DNA of 64,000 bases from Pseudarthrobacter sulfonivorans (GCF_024391045.1 NZ_JANFCZ010000017.1:28215-92214), one strand, 5' to 3'. Positions 16,775-25,676 are shown, counted from the stretch's first letter. Translations and numbers: made by a program. The notes: a model not told the origin generated them from the letters alone.

Positions 16775-18946
16775 TCAGCCCTGGCGGCTCTTCGGCCCCG
16801 CAGCCTTGCGCGCCAGCAAGGACTTTTCGTCAATGGGAGCTGATCCGCTGGCACGCTGCGCCCGGTAATGCGCCCGGGCTTCGTCCTGCCGCGTCTTTTC
16901 GGCGCCCGTGGCAATCGCCGCGCGAACGTGCTCATCTCCGTAGCCGAAGGCGTCCACCAGGTCCAGCGCGTGCGGCCGGATCTTAACCAGGAGCCGGTTG
17001 ATGTAGTCGCCTACGGTCCGGGCGCGCTGCATGGAAAGCCGGCCATTCATGAGGTACCAGGAGAGGTTCTTTTCGATCAGTGACAGGCCGAACAGGTCAC
17101 GCAGCCAGGTCAGCACAACTTTGGTGCCGGGGTCCTGCACTTCGCCGAGCGCTTCGGTGAAAGCTTCCCACTGCAGCAGTTCCGCATGTGCCTGGGCTGC
17201 GTCGATCAGCTCGTTCTGGTGTTGGTTGAACAGGGCCGCGCCCTTGTCAACGGGAAGCTTGTTGGCGCCCTTAAGCGCAGCTCCGACGTCGGCCACCATG
17301 GTCTGGACCCGGTCCGTCAGGAGGGCGCGCTGGCCCTCCTCGTCCCGGAGCGCGATGGCGGCCTTCTGGACGGAACCCGTGTCTGCCACGAACTGGGCCA
17401 CCTGCCGCAGGCCGGTGCGGTGGATGGCCACACCCGTGGCCTGGGTCACCACATAGCGGGCCAGCACACCGAAGTCCACGTTCCGGAACTCCTTGGCGTA
17501 GTCGGCCAGGAGCCGTTTGGCCACCAGCTGGAGCAGCACCGTGTTGTCGCCCTCGAACGTGACGTAGACATCCAGGTCCGCACGGAGCGAGGCGAACCGG
17601 TTTTCGACCAGGAAGCCGGCACCGCCGCAGGCCTCACGGCATTCCTGCAGGGTGTCCAGGGCATGCCAGGTGCTGAGCGGCTTCAGTGCTGCCGCCAAGG
17701 TCTCAAGGTCCTGCCGGTCAGCATCGGTGTCGTGGGCGCCGGAGAAGACGTCGTCGAACTTCTGGAGCAGCTGCTCGTGGGCAAAGCCTGCGGCGTAGGT
17801 GGTGGCGAGCCGGGTGAACAGGCGGCGCTGGTGCCGCTGGTAATCGAGGAGGACCTCTTCCTCCGTGTGGGAGGAGGCGTTGAACTGGCGTCGTTCGGTT
17901 GCGTACCGGATGGCGGCGGCAAGGGCGATCTTGGACGCCGCCACGGCCGCACCGTCCAGGGAGACGCGTCCCTGCACGAGGGTTCCGAGCATGGTGAAGA
18001 ACCGCCGGCCGGGACTGGCGATGGGTGAGCTGTACGTGCCGTCGGCCGCCACGTCGCCGTACCGGTTGAGGAGGTTGGTCCGGGGGATACGGACGTTGCT
18101 GAAATGCAGCCGGCCGTTATCGATCCCGTTAAGGCCGCCCTTGACGCCGTCGTCCTCGCCGCCGATGCCGGGCCGGAACTGCTTGGTCTCGGGGTCCCGC
18201 AGCTCGACGTAGAACGCGTGGACACCGTGGTTCACGCCCTGGGTCACAAGCTGGGCGAAAACCACGGCGCCCAGTCCGTCAATGGCTGCGTTGCCGATGT
18301 AGTCCTTCCAGGCGGCCCGGAACGGCGTGTGGATGACAAACTCTTCAGTGGCGTCGTCGTACGTCGCCGTGGTGGCGATGCTGGCAACGTCAGAGCCGTG
18401 GCCGGTCTCCGTCATCGCGAAGCAGCCCGGAATCTCCAGGCTCATGATGCCCGGCAGCCACTTGGCATGATGCTCCGCCGTGCCCAGGTGCATCACCGCC
18501 GAACCGAAGAGGCCCCACTGGACGCCCGCCTTGATCTGCAGGGACGGGTCTGCGGTGACCAGCTCCTCGAACCCGGCAATGTTCCCGCCATGGTCGTTTG
18601 CGCCGCCCAGCTCCGCCGGGAAGGCCCGGTGCACGGCGTTATTGTCCACCAGGAGTTTGAGCTGGCCAAAAGTGCGGGCCCGGTGGTCCGTGTGCGTCAG
18701 GCCTTCGGTTTTGTGCAGTGCCGGGTTGGCGGCCAGGGTCCGCGCGTGCCGCCGTGCGTCCGCCCACTTGCCCAGCAGCTGCTCGCCGAGGGCAGCAACG
18801 TCCACGGCGGGCCGGGCGCCCGGTTGCCCGCTGACACGGGAGCCCGCTGACAATGCCTTGGCACGGGGAGGGGTCCCGGCAGCATTGCCTGCCTTCGTGG
18901 CTGCGGTTCTGCCGGTGCCGCCGGTGCGGTCCACTACATCGGTCAT
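16775..18946 (-). CDS. Acyl-CoA oxidase/dehydrogenase family protein
   Basis: 723-residue flavoenzyme for the first oxidation of acyl-CoA. The FAD-binding segment is CFAMTETGHGSDVASIATTATYD. The C-terminal CREACGGAGFLVENR and VYVTFEGDNTVLLQLVAKRLL are acyl-CoA-oxidase-like, the latter holding the catalytic Glu (TFEGDN). It is longer than a normal dehydrogenase (about 400) or mycobacterial FadE5 (about 610); the first 65 residues are low-complexity. ATG 18946 has AAGGA upstream and lies one base after the tetR stop (TGACATG), so the two are translationally coupled. Oxidase or dehydrogenase activity cannot be settled from sequence. Confidence 0.88.
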   Translation of the reverse strand: MTDVVDRTGGTGRTAATKAGNAAGTPPRAKALSAGSRVSGQPGARPAVDVAALGEQLLGKWADARRHARTLAANPALHKTEGLTHTDHRARTFGQLKLLVDNNAVHRAFPAELGGANDHGGNIAGFEELVTADPSLQIKAGVQWGLFGSAVMHLGTAEHHAKWLPGIMSLEIPGCFAMTETGHGSDVASIATTATYDDATEEFVIHTPFRAAWKDYIGNAAIDGLGAVVFAQLVTQGVNHGVHAFYVELRDPETKQFRPGIGGEDDGVKGGLNGIDNGRLHFSNVRIPRTNLLNRYGDVAADGTYSSPIASPGRRFFTMLGTLVQGRVSLDGAAVAASKIALAAAIRYATERRQFNASSHTEEEVLLDYQRHQRRLFTRLATTYAAGFAHEQLLQKFDDVFSGAHDTDADRQDLETLAAALKPLSTWHALDTLQECREACGGAGFLVENRFASLRADLDVYVTFEGDNTVLLQLVAKRLLADYAKEFRNVDFGVLARYVVTQATGVAIHRTGLRQVAQFVADTGSVQKAAIALRDEEGQRALLTDRVQTMVADVGAALKGANKLPVDKGAALFNQHQNELIDAAQAHAELLQWEAFTEALGEVQDPGTKVVLTWLRDLFGLSLIEKNLSWYLMNGRLSMQRARTVGDYINRLLVKIRPHALDLVDAFGYGDEHVRAAIATGAEKTRQDEARAHYRAQRASGSAPIDEKSLLARKAAGPKSRQG

Positions 18947-18947
18947 G

Positions 18948-19655
18948 TCAATGTCCTTCGTTGGTTCTGACAGGGGTTTCAAGGAGTTCGGGGGCTATGC
19001 CCACGCAAAGCCACGCAGTGATCTGGCGGGCCATGGCCGCCTGGTCGGGCTTCGCCTCGGAGTCAGGAGTGGCGAGCCACTGTTCCCCGGCACTCCGCAC
19101 CAGGCCGATGGCGGCGGTAGGCCAGTAGCCGATCACGGCTGCCCTGCCGTCGCCCAGGTGTGCCCGCATCGGGGCAGCGATCATTTCGGCGATGGAGTCG
19201 AAAAAGTGGCCTAGGGCCCCGGAAATGGCTGCTGATCCCGGCTGGTTCTCGGCGTCCACCGGCGCATAGCGGGTGACGAAGCTATAGACATTGGGGCTGG
19301 TCTCCGCCATCTGGAGATAGGCCGAGATCATGGCCAGCAGGCCTTCCCTGGGCGTCTGTGCAGCTTCTGCCGCTTCGCGGATCTTGCGCTGCATCTGGCT
19401 GAGGACCACCTCACCGACCGCATGTTGCAGGCCGGCCTTATCACCGAAATAGCGGTAGAAGACGGACTTCGATGTGCCCGCAGCTGTTGCGATCTCGTCC
19501 ATGGAGGCGTCGCTGCCCAACGCGTGGACAGCGCGCCGGGCGGCCTTGATGAGCTCCCGGCGGCGTTCCTCCCGGTGGGCCTGCCAGCGGGCGGAGCGGC
19601 CGTCGGCGTTTGGGCCCGCGGCAGGCATCGGCGGTTCGAGGGGGAGCTTGTTCAC
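18948..19655 (-). CDS. TetR family transcriptional regulator
   Basis: 235 residues from GTG 19655. The helix-turn-helix is SMDEIATAAGTSKSVFYRYFGDKAGLQHAV, a canonical TetR_N. The ligand domain (QMAETSPNVYSFVTRYAP ... GYWPTAAIGLVRSAGEQWL) is typical of lipid-metabolism regulators and probably senses an acyl-CoA. TACGCT at 19668-19663 ends seven bases before the GTG, so its own mRNA is probably leaderless. That -10 is one arm of the palindrome at 19655-19687, indicating autoregulation. It is coupled to the acyl-CoA oxidase-like gene downstream and divergent from the thiolase operon. Confidence 0.92.
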   Translation of the reverse strand: MNKLPLEPPMPAAGPNADGRSARWQAHREERRRELIKAARRAVHALGSDASMDEIATAAGTSKSVFYRYFGDKAGLQHAVGEVVLSQMQRKIREAAEAAQTPREGLLAMISAYLQMAETSPNVYSFVTRYAPVDAENQPGSAAISGALGHFFDSIAEMIAAPMRAHLGDGRAAVIGYWPTAAIGLVRSAGEQWLATPDSEAKPDQAAMARQITAWLCVGIAPELLETPVRTNEGH

Positions 19656-19687
19656 GATACTCAGCGTATCAGGTACGCTGAGTATCG
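19655..19687. promoter_or_regulatory. Perfect 33-bp palindromic operator overlapping two divergent -10 elements
   Basis: Arms CGATACTCAGCGTA (19655-19668) and TACGCTGAGTATCG (19674-19687) are exact inverted copies around TCAGG. Each arm reads TACGCT-GAGTATC on its outward strand. On the minus strand TACGCT is followed after seven bases by the tetR GTG; on the plus strand it predicts a start at about 19687, thirty bases before the thiolase ATG. A TetR dimer pair bound here would cover both promoters. Binding by the adjacent regulator is inferred from position and symmetry. Confidence 0.88.
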
Positions 19688-19716
19688 ATAACCGTCGCAG
19701 ATCAGAGGAGACGCCC

Positions 19717-21084
19717 ATGTCCGTCAACGGACAGTCCGCCACCGGACCCCAGGAATCCACCAGCCCCGCGGCTCCGCGCCCAACGCCCTCGGTCCGGCGC
19801 GCAGTGATTGTTGGCGGCAACAGGATTCCGTTCGCCCGGTCCGGCGGGGCCTACACCAAGTCGTCCAACCAGGACATGCTGACTGCGGCACTGGACGGCC
19901 TGATCGCCAGGTTCGGCCTCCAGGAGGAACGGATCGGTGAGGTGGCCGCCGGCGCAGTCCTGAAGCACTCCCGCGATTTCAACCTCACCCGGGAGGCGGT
20001 TCTCGGTTCGGCCTTGTCCGCGGAGACCCCTGCGTACGATCTCCAGCAGGCATGCGCCACAGGCCTGGAAACAGTGCTGGGCCTGGCAAACAAGATCAAG
20101 TTGGGCCAGATCGAATCTGCGATCGCCGGCGGTGTTGACTCGGCCTCGGATGCTCCCATTGCCGTGAGCGAAGGCCTGCGCGGAGTGCTGCTGGACCTCA
20201 GCAGGGCCAAGACCCTGCCACAGCGGCTGCAGGTACTCAGCCGTCTCCGCCCCAAGGACCTGGCCCCGGACGCACCCAGCACCGGCGAGCCCCGCACTGG
20301 TCTGTCCATGGGTGAACACCAGGCCCTCACCACCGCTCAGTGGAACATTTCGCGTGAAGCACAGGACGAACTCGCCTTCAACAGCCACCGCAACCTGGCT
20401 GCAGCCTATGACGCCGGGTTCTTCGACGACCTTCTGACCCCCTACCGGGGGTTGGCCAAGGACTCGAACCTGAGGCCGGACACCACGCTGGAGAAACTGG
20501 CTGCACTCAAGCCGGTTTTTGGAAAGGGACTTGGCGCCGAAGCAACCATGACCGCCGGAAACTCCACCCCACTGACGGACGGGGCGTCCACGGTGCTGCT
20601 GGCATCGGAGGAGTGGGCCCGGGCTCATGACCTGCCCATGCTCGCAACGGTGGTGGACGGGGAAACCGCAGCGGTGGATTTCGTCCACGGCAAAGACGGC
20701 CTGCTGATGGCACCGGCGTTCGCTGTCCCTCGGCTGCTGGCCCGCAACGGACTGACCCTGGAGGACTTTGACTTCTTTGAGATCCACGAAGCCTTCGCCG
20801 GGACTGTCCTGAGCACGTTGGCAGCGTGGGAAGACGAGGAATTCGGCCGCACACGACTGGGTCTGGACGGGGCCTTCGGCAGCATCGACCGTGCCAAGCT
20901 GAACGTCAATGGCTCCTCCCTCGCGGCTGGCCACCCCTTTGCCGCCACCGGCGGGCGCATCGTCGCGTCCCTCGCCAAGATGCTGCAGGCCCAAGGCAGC
21001 AAGAACGGCAGGCCCGCGCGGGGGCTCATTTCCATCTGCGCCGCCGGCGGTCAGGGCGTCGTCGCAATTCTCGAAGCAGCGTAG
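19717..21084 (+). CDS. Acetyl-CoA acetyltransferase/thiolase (FadA2-like)
   Basis: 455 residues; thiolase that cleaves 3-ketoacyl-CoA in beta-oxidation or condenses in reverse. The nucleophile is Cys113 in DLQQACATGLETVLGL; EIHEAFAGT, SSLAAGHPFAATGGR and the second Cys in ISICAAGGQGV complete the active site. The N-terminal 25 residues are Ser/Pro-rich. ATG 19717 follows AGAGGAG with good spacing. First gene of an operon with the fabG4-like and MaoC genes; the gene set matches mycobacterial fadA2-fabG4-htdX. Confidence 0.93.
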   Translation: MSVNGQSATGPQESTSPAAPRPTPSVRRAVIVGGNRIPFARSGGAYTKSSNQDMLTAALDGLIARFGLQEERIGEVAAGAVLKHSRDFNLTREAVLGSALSAETPAYDLQQACATGLETVLGLANKIKLGQIESAIAGGVDSASDAPIAVSEGLRGVLLDLSRAKTLPQRLQVLSRLRPKDLAPDAPSTGEPRTGLSMGEHQALTTAQWNISREAQDELAFNSHRNLAAAYDAGFFDDLLTPYRGLAKDSNLRPDTTLEKLAALKPVFGKGLGAEATMTAGNSTPLTDGASTVLLASEEWARAHDLPMLATVVDGETAAVDFVHGKDGLLMAPAFAVPRLLARNGLTLEDFDFFEIHEAFAGTVLSTLAAWEDEEFGRTRLGLDGAFGSIDRAKLNVNGSSLAAGHPFAATGGRIVASLAKMLQAQGSKNGRPARGLISICAAGGQGVVAILEAA

Positions 21085-21093
21085 GAGCACCGA

Positions 21094-22434
21094 ATGACCG
21101 ACACCTACACCCGCCTGGTCAGCCAGGGATTGGGCAAAGATCTCGCCAAACGGCTCGGCCTGCCGCAACCCGCGGCGCTGCGGCGCTACACGCCGGGCCA
21201 GGCACTGGTCAGCGGGCCCGTCCTGGTTCAGGGGACCACACCCGGGGCCGACGAACTGGCGGCCACCCTCCTGTCCTGGAATCTGGACGTACGCCGCCAC
21301 GCGGTGCCCCGCGAAAAGCTTGGTGCCATCATTCTTGTCCTGGACGGCCTGACTACGCCCGACGACCTTGCCAGGCCGGTGCTTTCGGCTGCGGCCTCGC
21401 TCCGTGACCTTGGCCCGAGCGCCCGGTTCGTCACGGTTTCCCGGCCTGCGGACACGGCAGGACATCCGGCCGAGGCAGCGGCACGGCAGGGTGTCGACGG
21501 GTTCGTGCGGTCCCTGGCCAAAGAGCTCCGGGCGGGCGCAACGGCGAACGGCATCCTCTTGGCCGAGGACGTGCAGACCACGAGTCCGAGCACCCTCGGG
21601 GCGCTTCGATTCTTCCTGTCCGGCCGTTCGGCCTTCGTTGATGGCCAGTTCCTGACCGTCAGCAGCGCCAACGGAACGCTCCCGGCGGATTCCGACCGGC
21701 CCCTCGCCGGCAAGGTGGCTGTGGTGACCGGTGCGGCCCGCGGCATCGGCGCAGCCATCGCGCGCACGCTTCACCGCGACGGAGCCACCCTGGTGCTTGT
21801 CGACATCCCGGCGGCCGGTGATCATCTGGCCGCAGTCGCCAACGATGTCCACGGCACGGCTCTGCAGTTGGACATCAGCCGCGTGGATGCGGGCCAGCGC
21901 ATCCTGGAGCACGCCCTGCAGCGGCACGGGCACCTGGACATTGTGGTCCACAATGCCGGCATCACCCGGGACAAGCTCCTCGCAAACATGGACGCGGCGC
22001 GCTGGAACGCAGTGCTCAACATCAACATCGCCGCCCAGCTCAGGATCAACGAAGCACTGCTGGCCTCGGACCGCTTCAGCGGCACGCCGCGCATCGTCTC
22101 GGTTGCCTCCACCAGTGGAATCGCCGGCAACCGCGGCCAGACCAACTACGCCGCATCCAAGAGCGGCGTCATGGGGATGGTGCGGGCAACCGCGCCCCTG
22201 CTCGCGGCACGGGGAGGCACCATCAATGCCGTGGCTCCCGGTTTTATCGAAACCGAAATGACGGCGCGGATTCCCTTCGCCGTCAGGGAGGTCGGCAGGC
22301 GTCTGAACGCCCTGCAGCAAGGTGGACTGCCAGTGGATGTGGCGGAAGCCATCGCCTTCCTGGCCAGCGACGCCGCCGGCGGCATCAACGGGGACATCCT
22401 GCGCGTGTGCGGGCAGAACCTGGTGGGCGCATGA
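21094..22434 (+). CDS. fabG4: High-molecular-weight 3-oxoacyl-(ACP/CoA) reductase, FabG4-like
   Basis: 446 residues. The C-terminal half (from about 205) is a canonical ketoreductase: VVTGAARGIGAAIART (Rossmann), HNAGITRDK, catalytic Ser in VASTSGIAG, and Tyr/Lys in NYAASKSG. The N-terminal half is the degenerate flavodoxin-like domain that defines HMW-FabG. It should reduce 3-ketoacyl-CoA or oxidise the reverse, using NAD(H) as in the mycobacterial enzyme. AGGAG overlaps the thiolase stop codon; its own stop overlaps the next start (ATGA). Confidence 0.92.
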   Translation: MTDTYTRLVSQGLGKDLAKRLGLPQPAALRRYTPGQALVSGPVLVQGTTPGADELAATLLSWNLDVRRHAVPREKLGAIILVLDGLTTPDDLARPVLSAAASLRDLGPSARFVTVSRPADTAGHPAEAAARQGVDGFVRSLAKELRAGATANGILLAEDVQTTSPSTLGALRFFLSGRSAFVDGQFLTVSSANGTLPADSDRPLAGKVAVVTGAARGIGAAIARTLHRDGATLVLVDIPAAGDHLAAVANDVHGTALQLDISRVDAGQRILEHALQRHGHLDIVVHNAGITRDKLLANMDAARWNAVLNINIAAQLRINEALLASDRFSGTPRIVSVASTSGIAGNRGQTNYAASKSGVMGMVRATAPLLAARGGTINAVAPGFIETEMTARIPFAVREVGRRLNALQQGGLPVDVAEAIAFLASDAAGGINGDILRVCGQNLVGA

Positions 22435-23342
22435 GCGCCGCGCAACCAGTCATCCTGGGGGAGATGCCCTCGCTGTCCAAGCTATATGTCAATGCCGCCG
22501 CCCAGGCGGCGCGCCGACGCGTGTTGGGCACCCACGGCGGCTCAACCCTCCCTGACACCGCACACGTCGTGCGCGGTGTGAGGGCCGACGTCGAAAATCT
22601 CACCGCTTACCAGCACCTCATCGGATTGTCGGCCAGGGACATCCTGCCCGCGGGCTTTCTCCATGCCCTGGCTTTCCCGCTCGCCATGAGCGTGATGAAC
22701 CGGGACGATTTTCCCCTGCCCCTCCTGGGCATGATCCATCTGAGCAACTATGTCGAACAGCATGCGCCGGTGATCTTCACAGATCTCCTCGACATCGAGG
22801 CGCGGGTTGAGAACCTCCGGGGGCACCGGGCCGGTACCCAGCTGGACGTCGTCGCCGAGATCAGGGGAGCGGACACGCAGGACATCCGCTGGACCGGGCG
22901 GTCCACCTATCTTTCCAAAGGTGTGTTCCTGCCCGGTATCGACGTCCCGTCACCCCGCAACGGGACACCCGATTTCACACCCCCGGACCCGACGGCGGTG
23001 TGGCACCTCGGAGTCGACACCGGACGCGCCTATGCCGCCGTTTCCGGTGACTTCAACCCGATCCACCTGAGCGTCCTCTCAGCCAAGGCGCTCGGCATGC
23101 GGCGCTCCATCGCCCACGGGATGTACCTTGCTTCCAGGGCACTCGCAGACGTCGGGCCGGTGAAGGGCGAAACCTTCGCGTGGTCAGTTTCATTCGATGC
23201 GCCCGTCTTCCTGCCGGGCAGGGTTGCGCTGGACATCACGACCGGGGAGGCACCAGGCGGAGGCTGGCAGCAGTCCGACTATGTGGCATGGAATCCCCGA
23301 TCCGGCCGCAAACACTTCAGCGGCTTCGTGGCGCCGCTCTAG
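22431..23342 (+). CDS. MaoC-like (R)-specific enoyl-CoA hydratase, HtdX-like
   Basis: 303 residues. The hydratase motif VSGDFNPIHLSVLSAKALGM, followed by IAHGMYLASRAL, gives the catalytic Asp and His of the hot-dog fold. An N-terminal non-catalytic half makes it a double hot-dog, as in HtdX. With the adjacent thiolase, FabG4-like reductase and acyl-CoA oxidase-like gene it supplies the four beta-oxidation reactions. Start ATG overlaps the fabG4 stop. Its TAG shares a CTAG with the stop of the convergent FUSC gene. Confidence 0.9.
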   Translation: MSAAQPVILGEMPSLSKLYVNAAAQAARRRVLGTHGGSTLPDTAHVVRGVRADVENLTAYQHLIGLSARDILPAGFLHALAFPLAMSVMNRDDFPLPLLGMIHLSNYVEQHAPVIFTDLLDIEARVENLRGHRAGTQLDVVAEIRGADTQDIRWTGRSTYLSKGVFLPGIDVPSPRNGTPDFTPPDPTAVWHLGVDTGRAYAAVSGDFNPIHLSVLSAKALGMRRSIAHGMYLASRALADVGPVKGETFAWSVSFDAPVFLPGRVALDITTGEAPGGGWQQSDYVAWNPRSGRKHFSGFVAPL

Positions 23343-24454
23343 GAGGCCGGCCGCACGGCCCGGAGAATCCGGTGCAGACTGAGGAGGATGGATTCGGAGG
23401 CGGCGACGGCACCGTGGCTCCCGCTCCCCTCGGAGCCGGCCATACAGGCGTCCACCGCCGACTTCGCGGCAGCGAAGAGTCGACGTTGCTCCGATTCATC
23501 GTCAGTTTCGAAGGAGGCCATCAGTTGCCCGGCGCTGTCCAGCGCGGCAGCAAGCGGTGCACTGTCCTGGAACGGCACCTCATAGGGAACGTCGTCCGCC
23601 CAGATCACGTCTGAGAGGACCTCGGTCATGTCCTGGATGTGGAAGGTCACCCGCTCGAGGTTGTGCAGGTTGCGGTAATCAAGTTCGAGGTCGCGCGGGT
23701 GAAACCGTCGCCGCGGATTGGCCCGCCGGCTTTCGTCAGCTTCCTGGACAAGATGGCGGACTGTGCGGGCCGCTTCCGCGAGTTCCTGGGAGCGGCGGGA
23801 CCAGTCTTCATGCTCGGGCGGCCACTGTTCCGTCAGGGCCGCCGCCATGTCGGTCAACTGCCGCCCCAAGGCCAGCCGCAGTTGGCCCAGACTGTTGGCG
23901 GCGGCCGCGAAGTGCAGGGGCGGAAAGACCAGGAAATTTACGGCAATGCCAACGCCCACTCCGGCGCCCATCTGAATCAGGTAGCCAAGCGAAAAGTCGT
24001 CCCGGTTGCTGCCGCCCACCAGCAGGACCAGCAGCGCCGCCGTCGGGATCCAATCGCTGCCCGAGCCAATCCGGGGGAGGCCGCCGAGTATGACGCCGAT
24101 GCCCATAAAAACCGCCACGGCCAGCGGCGACGGATCACTGATGCTGACCAGGACGAAGGCCAGCCCGATCCCGATGGCGAGCCCCACCAGCGTCTGCAGC
24201 CCCTGACGGACTGATCCGGCCACGTTGTGGTACATCGCCACCAGGGCACCCAGGGGGGCGTAATACGGATATTCCGCGGCGGACCCGGGCATCAGCGGCG
24301 CGATGGCGAACGCCACACCTGCCGCCAGCGCCGACTTTGCCGCCAGTTGCAGGCGCTGAAGAGTGAAGATGCTGGAAATACCCGCGATGGCGTTTCGCAG
24401 GATCCGGGTTTCCTTCGACGGCGGCCGGCCCGGCCCTGTGCTTTTATCACCCAT
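23339..24454 (-). CDS. FUSC family membrane protein (aromatic acid exporter-like)
   Basis: 371 residues. About six hydrophobic helices lie in residues 30-175 (LAAKSALAAGVAFAIAPLMPG, TLVGLAIGIGLAFVLV, TAALLVLLVGG), followed by a cytoplasmic helical domain of about 190 residues. This is the half-size FUSC/ArAE arrangement, proposed to export aromatic or other organic acids. ATG 24454 is preceded by TAACGT (24467-24462) with a seven-base gap and no Shine-Dalgarno site, so it is probably leaderless. Confidence 0.8.
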   Translation of the reverse strand: MGDKSTGPGRPPSKETRILRNAIAGISSIFTLQRLQLAAKSALAAGVAFAIAPLMPGSAAEYPYYAPLGALVAMYHNVAGSVRQGLQTLVGLAIGIGLAFVLVSISDPSPLAVAVFMGIGVILGGLPRIGSGSDWIPTAALLVLLVGGSNRDDFSLGYLIQMGAGVGVGIAVNFLVFPPLHFAAAANSLGQLRLALGRQLTDMAAALTEQWPPEHEDWSRRSQELAEAARTVRHLVQEADESRRANPRRRFHPRDLELDYRNLHNLERVTFHIQDMTEVLSDVIWADDVPYEVPFQDSAPLAAALDSAGQLMASFETDDESEQRRLFAAAKSAVDACMAGSEGSGSHGAVAASESILLSLHRILRAVRPAS

Positions 24455-24526
24455 TCCGCCCACGTTAGGTGCCCGTGCACGCCAGGACAAGGCACCGACT
24501 GCTTGCGCGCTGTGGGCCCTCCGCCG

Positions 24527-25666
24527 TCAGCGGCCCGTTTCCTGGCCGGCAGAGGCACCGTGGCCCCGGGCCACCTCCTCACCGGGCCGCACCGGCCCCG
24601 GGGGAGTACCGTCGCCGAAGGGCCGGCCACCCAGTGCCTCCCTGCCGTGTGGCTCGAGCCAACCAGAGAGGTCCGGACCCTGGGGCACGATTCCGGTGGG
24701 GTTGATGTCCTCATGAACGATGTAATAATGCTGCTTGATCTGGACAAAGTCGATCGTGTCGCCGAAGCCCGGGGTCTGGAAGAGGTCCCGTGCGTAACCC
24801 CACAGCGCAGGGAGCTCGGCGAGTTTCTGCCGGTTGCATTTGAAGTGGCCGTGATAAACGGCGTCGAAGCGGACAAGGGTGGTGAAGAGCCTGACGTCGG
24901 CTTCGGTGATGGTGTCACCCACCAGGAACCGCTGGCCTGTGAGCCGTTCCTCGAGCCAGTCCAGGGCTGTCCAGAGCCGCGTATAGGCTGCGTCATAGGC
25001 CTCCTGGGAGCCTGCGAAGCCGCAACGGTAGACGCCGTTGTTCACCTCGGTGAAGACGCGCTTGTTGACGGCATCAATTTCCTGCCGGAGGTTTTGCGGA
25101 TAGAGGTCCGGTGCTCCGGGGCGGTGGAACTGCGTCCACTCGGTGGCAAAGTCCAGCGTGATTTGGGGAAAGTTGTTGGTCACCACTTTACCGCTGGCTA
25201 TCTCCACGATGGCCGGCACGGTGATGCCCCGGGGATAGTCGGGGAACCGCCGGAAGTAGGCACTCTGCAGCCGTTCAATGCCCAGGACGGGGTCCACGCC
25301 GCCGGGATCCAGATCAAAGGTCCAGGAGCGTGCATCGTGGGTCGGCCCGGGTTGGCCCAAAGAGATTGCTTCCTCAAGACCCAACAGCCGCCGGACGATC
25401 ACGGTTCGGTTCGCCCACGGGCACGCCCGGGCGGCGATGAGCCTGTAGCGGCCGGCTTCCACAGGCCAGCCCGGCTCGCCGTTCTCACCCTGGCGGCCGT
25501 CCCTGGTGATCCGGTCCTCGATGTAATTGGTGTCGCGGTTGAACTCGGCGCCACCGGTGACGTAAGCGCCTTTGGTGCTGTGGGCTCCAAATTCTTCAGT
25601 GCTGCGATCCGGGCTGTCTGCGGTGAGGGTGCGGGTGGGGTGGGTGCCTGCTGGGTCCTGGCTCAT
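24527..25666 (-). CDS. Glutathionyl/mycothiolyl-hydroquinone reductase-like protein (GST omega/Xi class)
   Basis: 379 residues of the YqjG/ECM4 family. The redox motif is CPWA (Cys82) in RLIAARACPWANRTVIVRRLLGL, with the later conserved VPAIVEIASGKVVTNNF and LVGDTITEADVRLFTTLVRFDAVY of the GST C-domain. The family reduces thiol-hydroquinone adducts. Arthrobacter makes mycothiol (mshC is in this window) rather than glutathione, so mycothiol is the likely thiol; this is inference. TAGGCT at 25679-25674 ends seven bases before the ATG. The last 40 residues are Gly/Pro/Arg-rich and poorly conserved. Confidence 0.88.
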   Translation of the reverse strand: MSQDPAGTHPTRTLTADSPDRSTEEFGAHSTKGAYVTGGAEFNRDTNYIEDRITRDGRQGENGEPGWPVEAGRYRLIAARACPWANRTVIVRRLLGLEEAISLGQPGPTHDARSWTFDLDPGGVDPVLGIERLQSAYFRRFPDYPRGITVPAIVEIASGKVVTNNFPQITLDFATEWTQFHRPGAPDLYPQNLRQEIDAVNKRVFTEVNNGVYRCGFAGSQEAYDAAYTRLWTALDWLEERLTGQRFLVGDTITEADVRLFTTLVRFDAVYHGHFKCNRQKLAELPALWGYARDLFQTPGFGDTIDFVQIKQHYYIVHEDINPTGIVPQGPDLSGWLEPHGREALGGRPFGDGTPPGPVRPGEEVARGHGASAGQETGR

Positions 25667-25676
25667 GGGGACAAGC

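Noticed and set aside
19702..22320. An 872-codon open frame on the minus strand opposite thiolase and fabG4
   Set aside because: It mirrors two strongly supported genes with catalytic motifs; its own product is Gly/Gln/Arg/His-rich with no domain pattern. High GC leaves antisense frames open.
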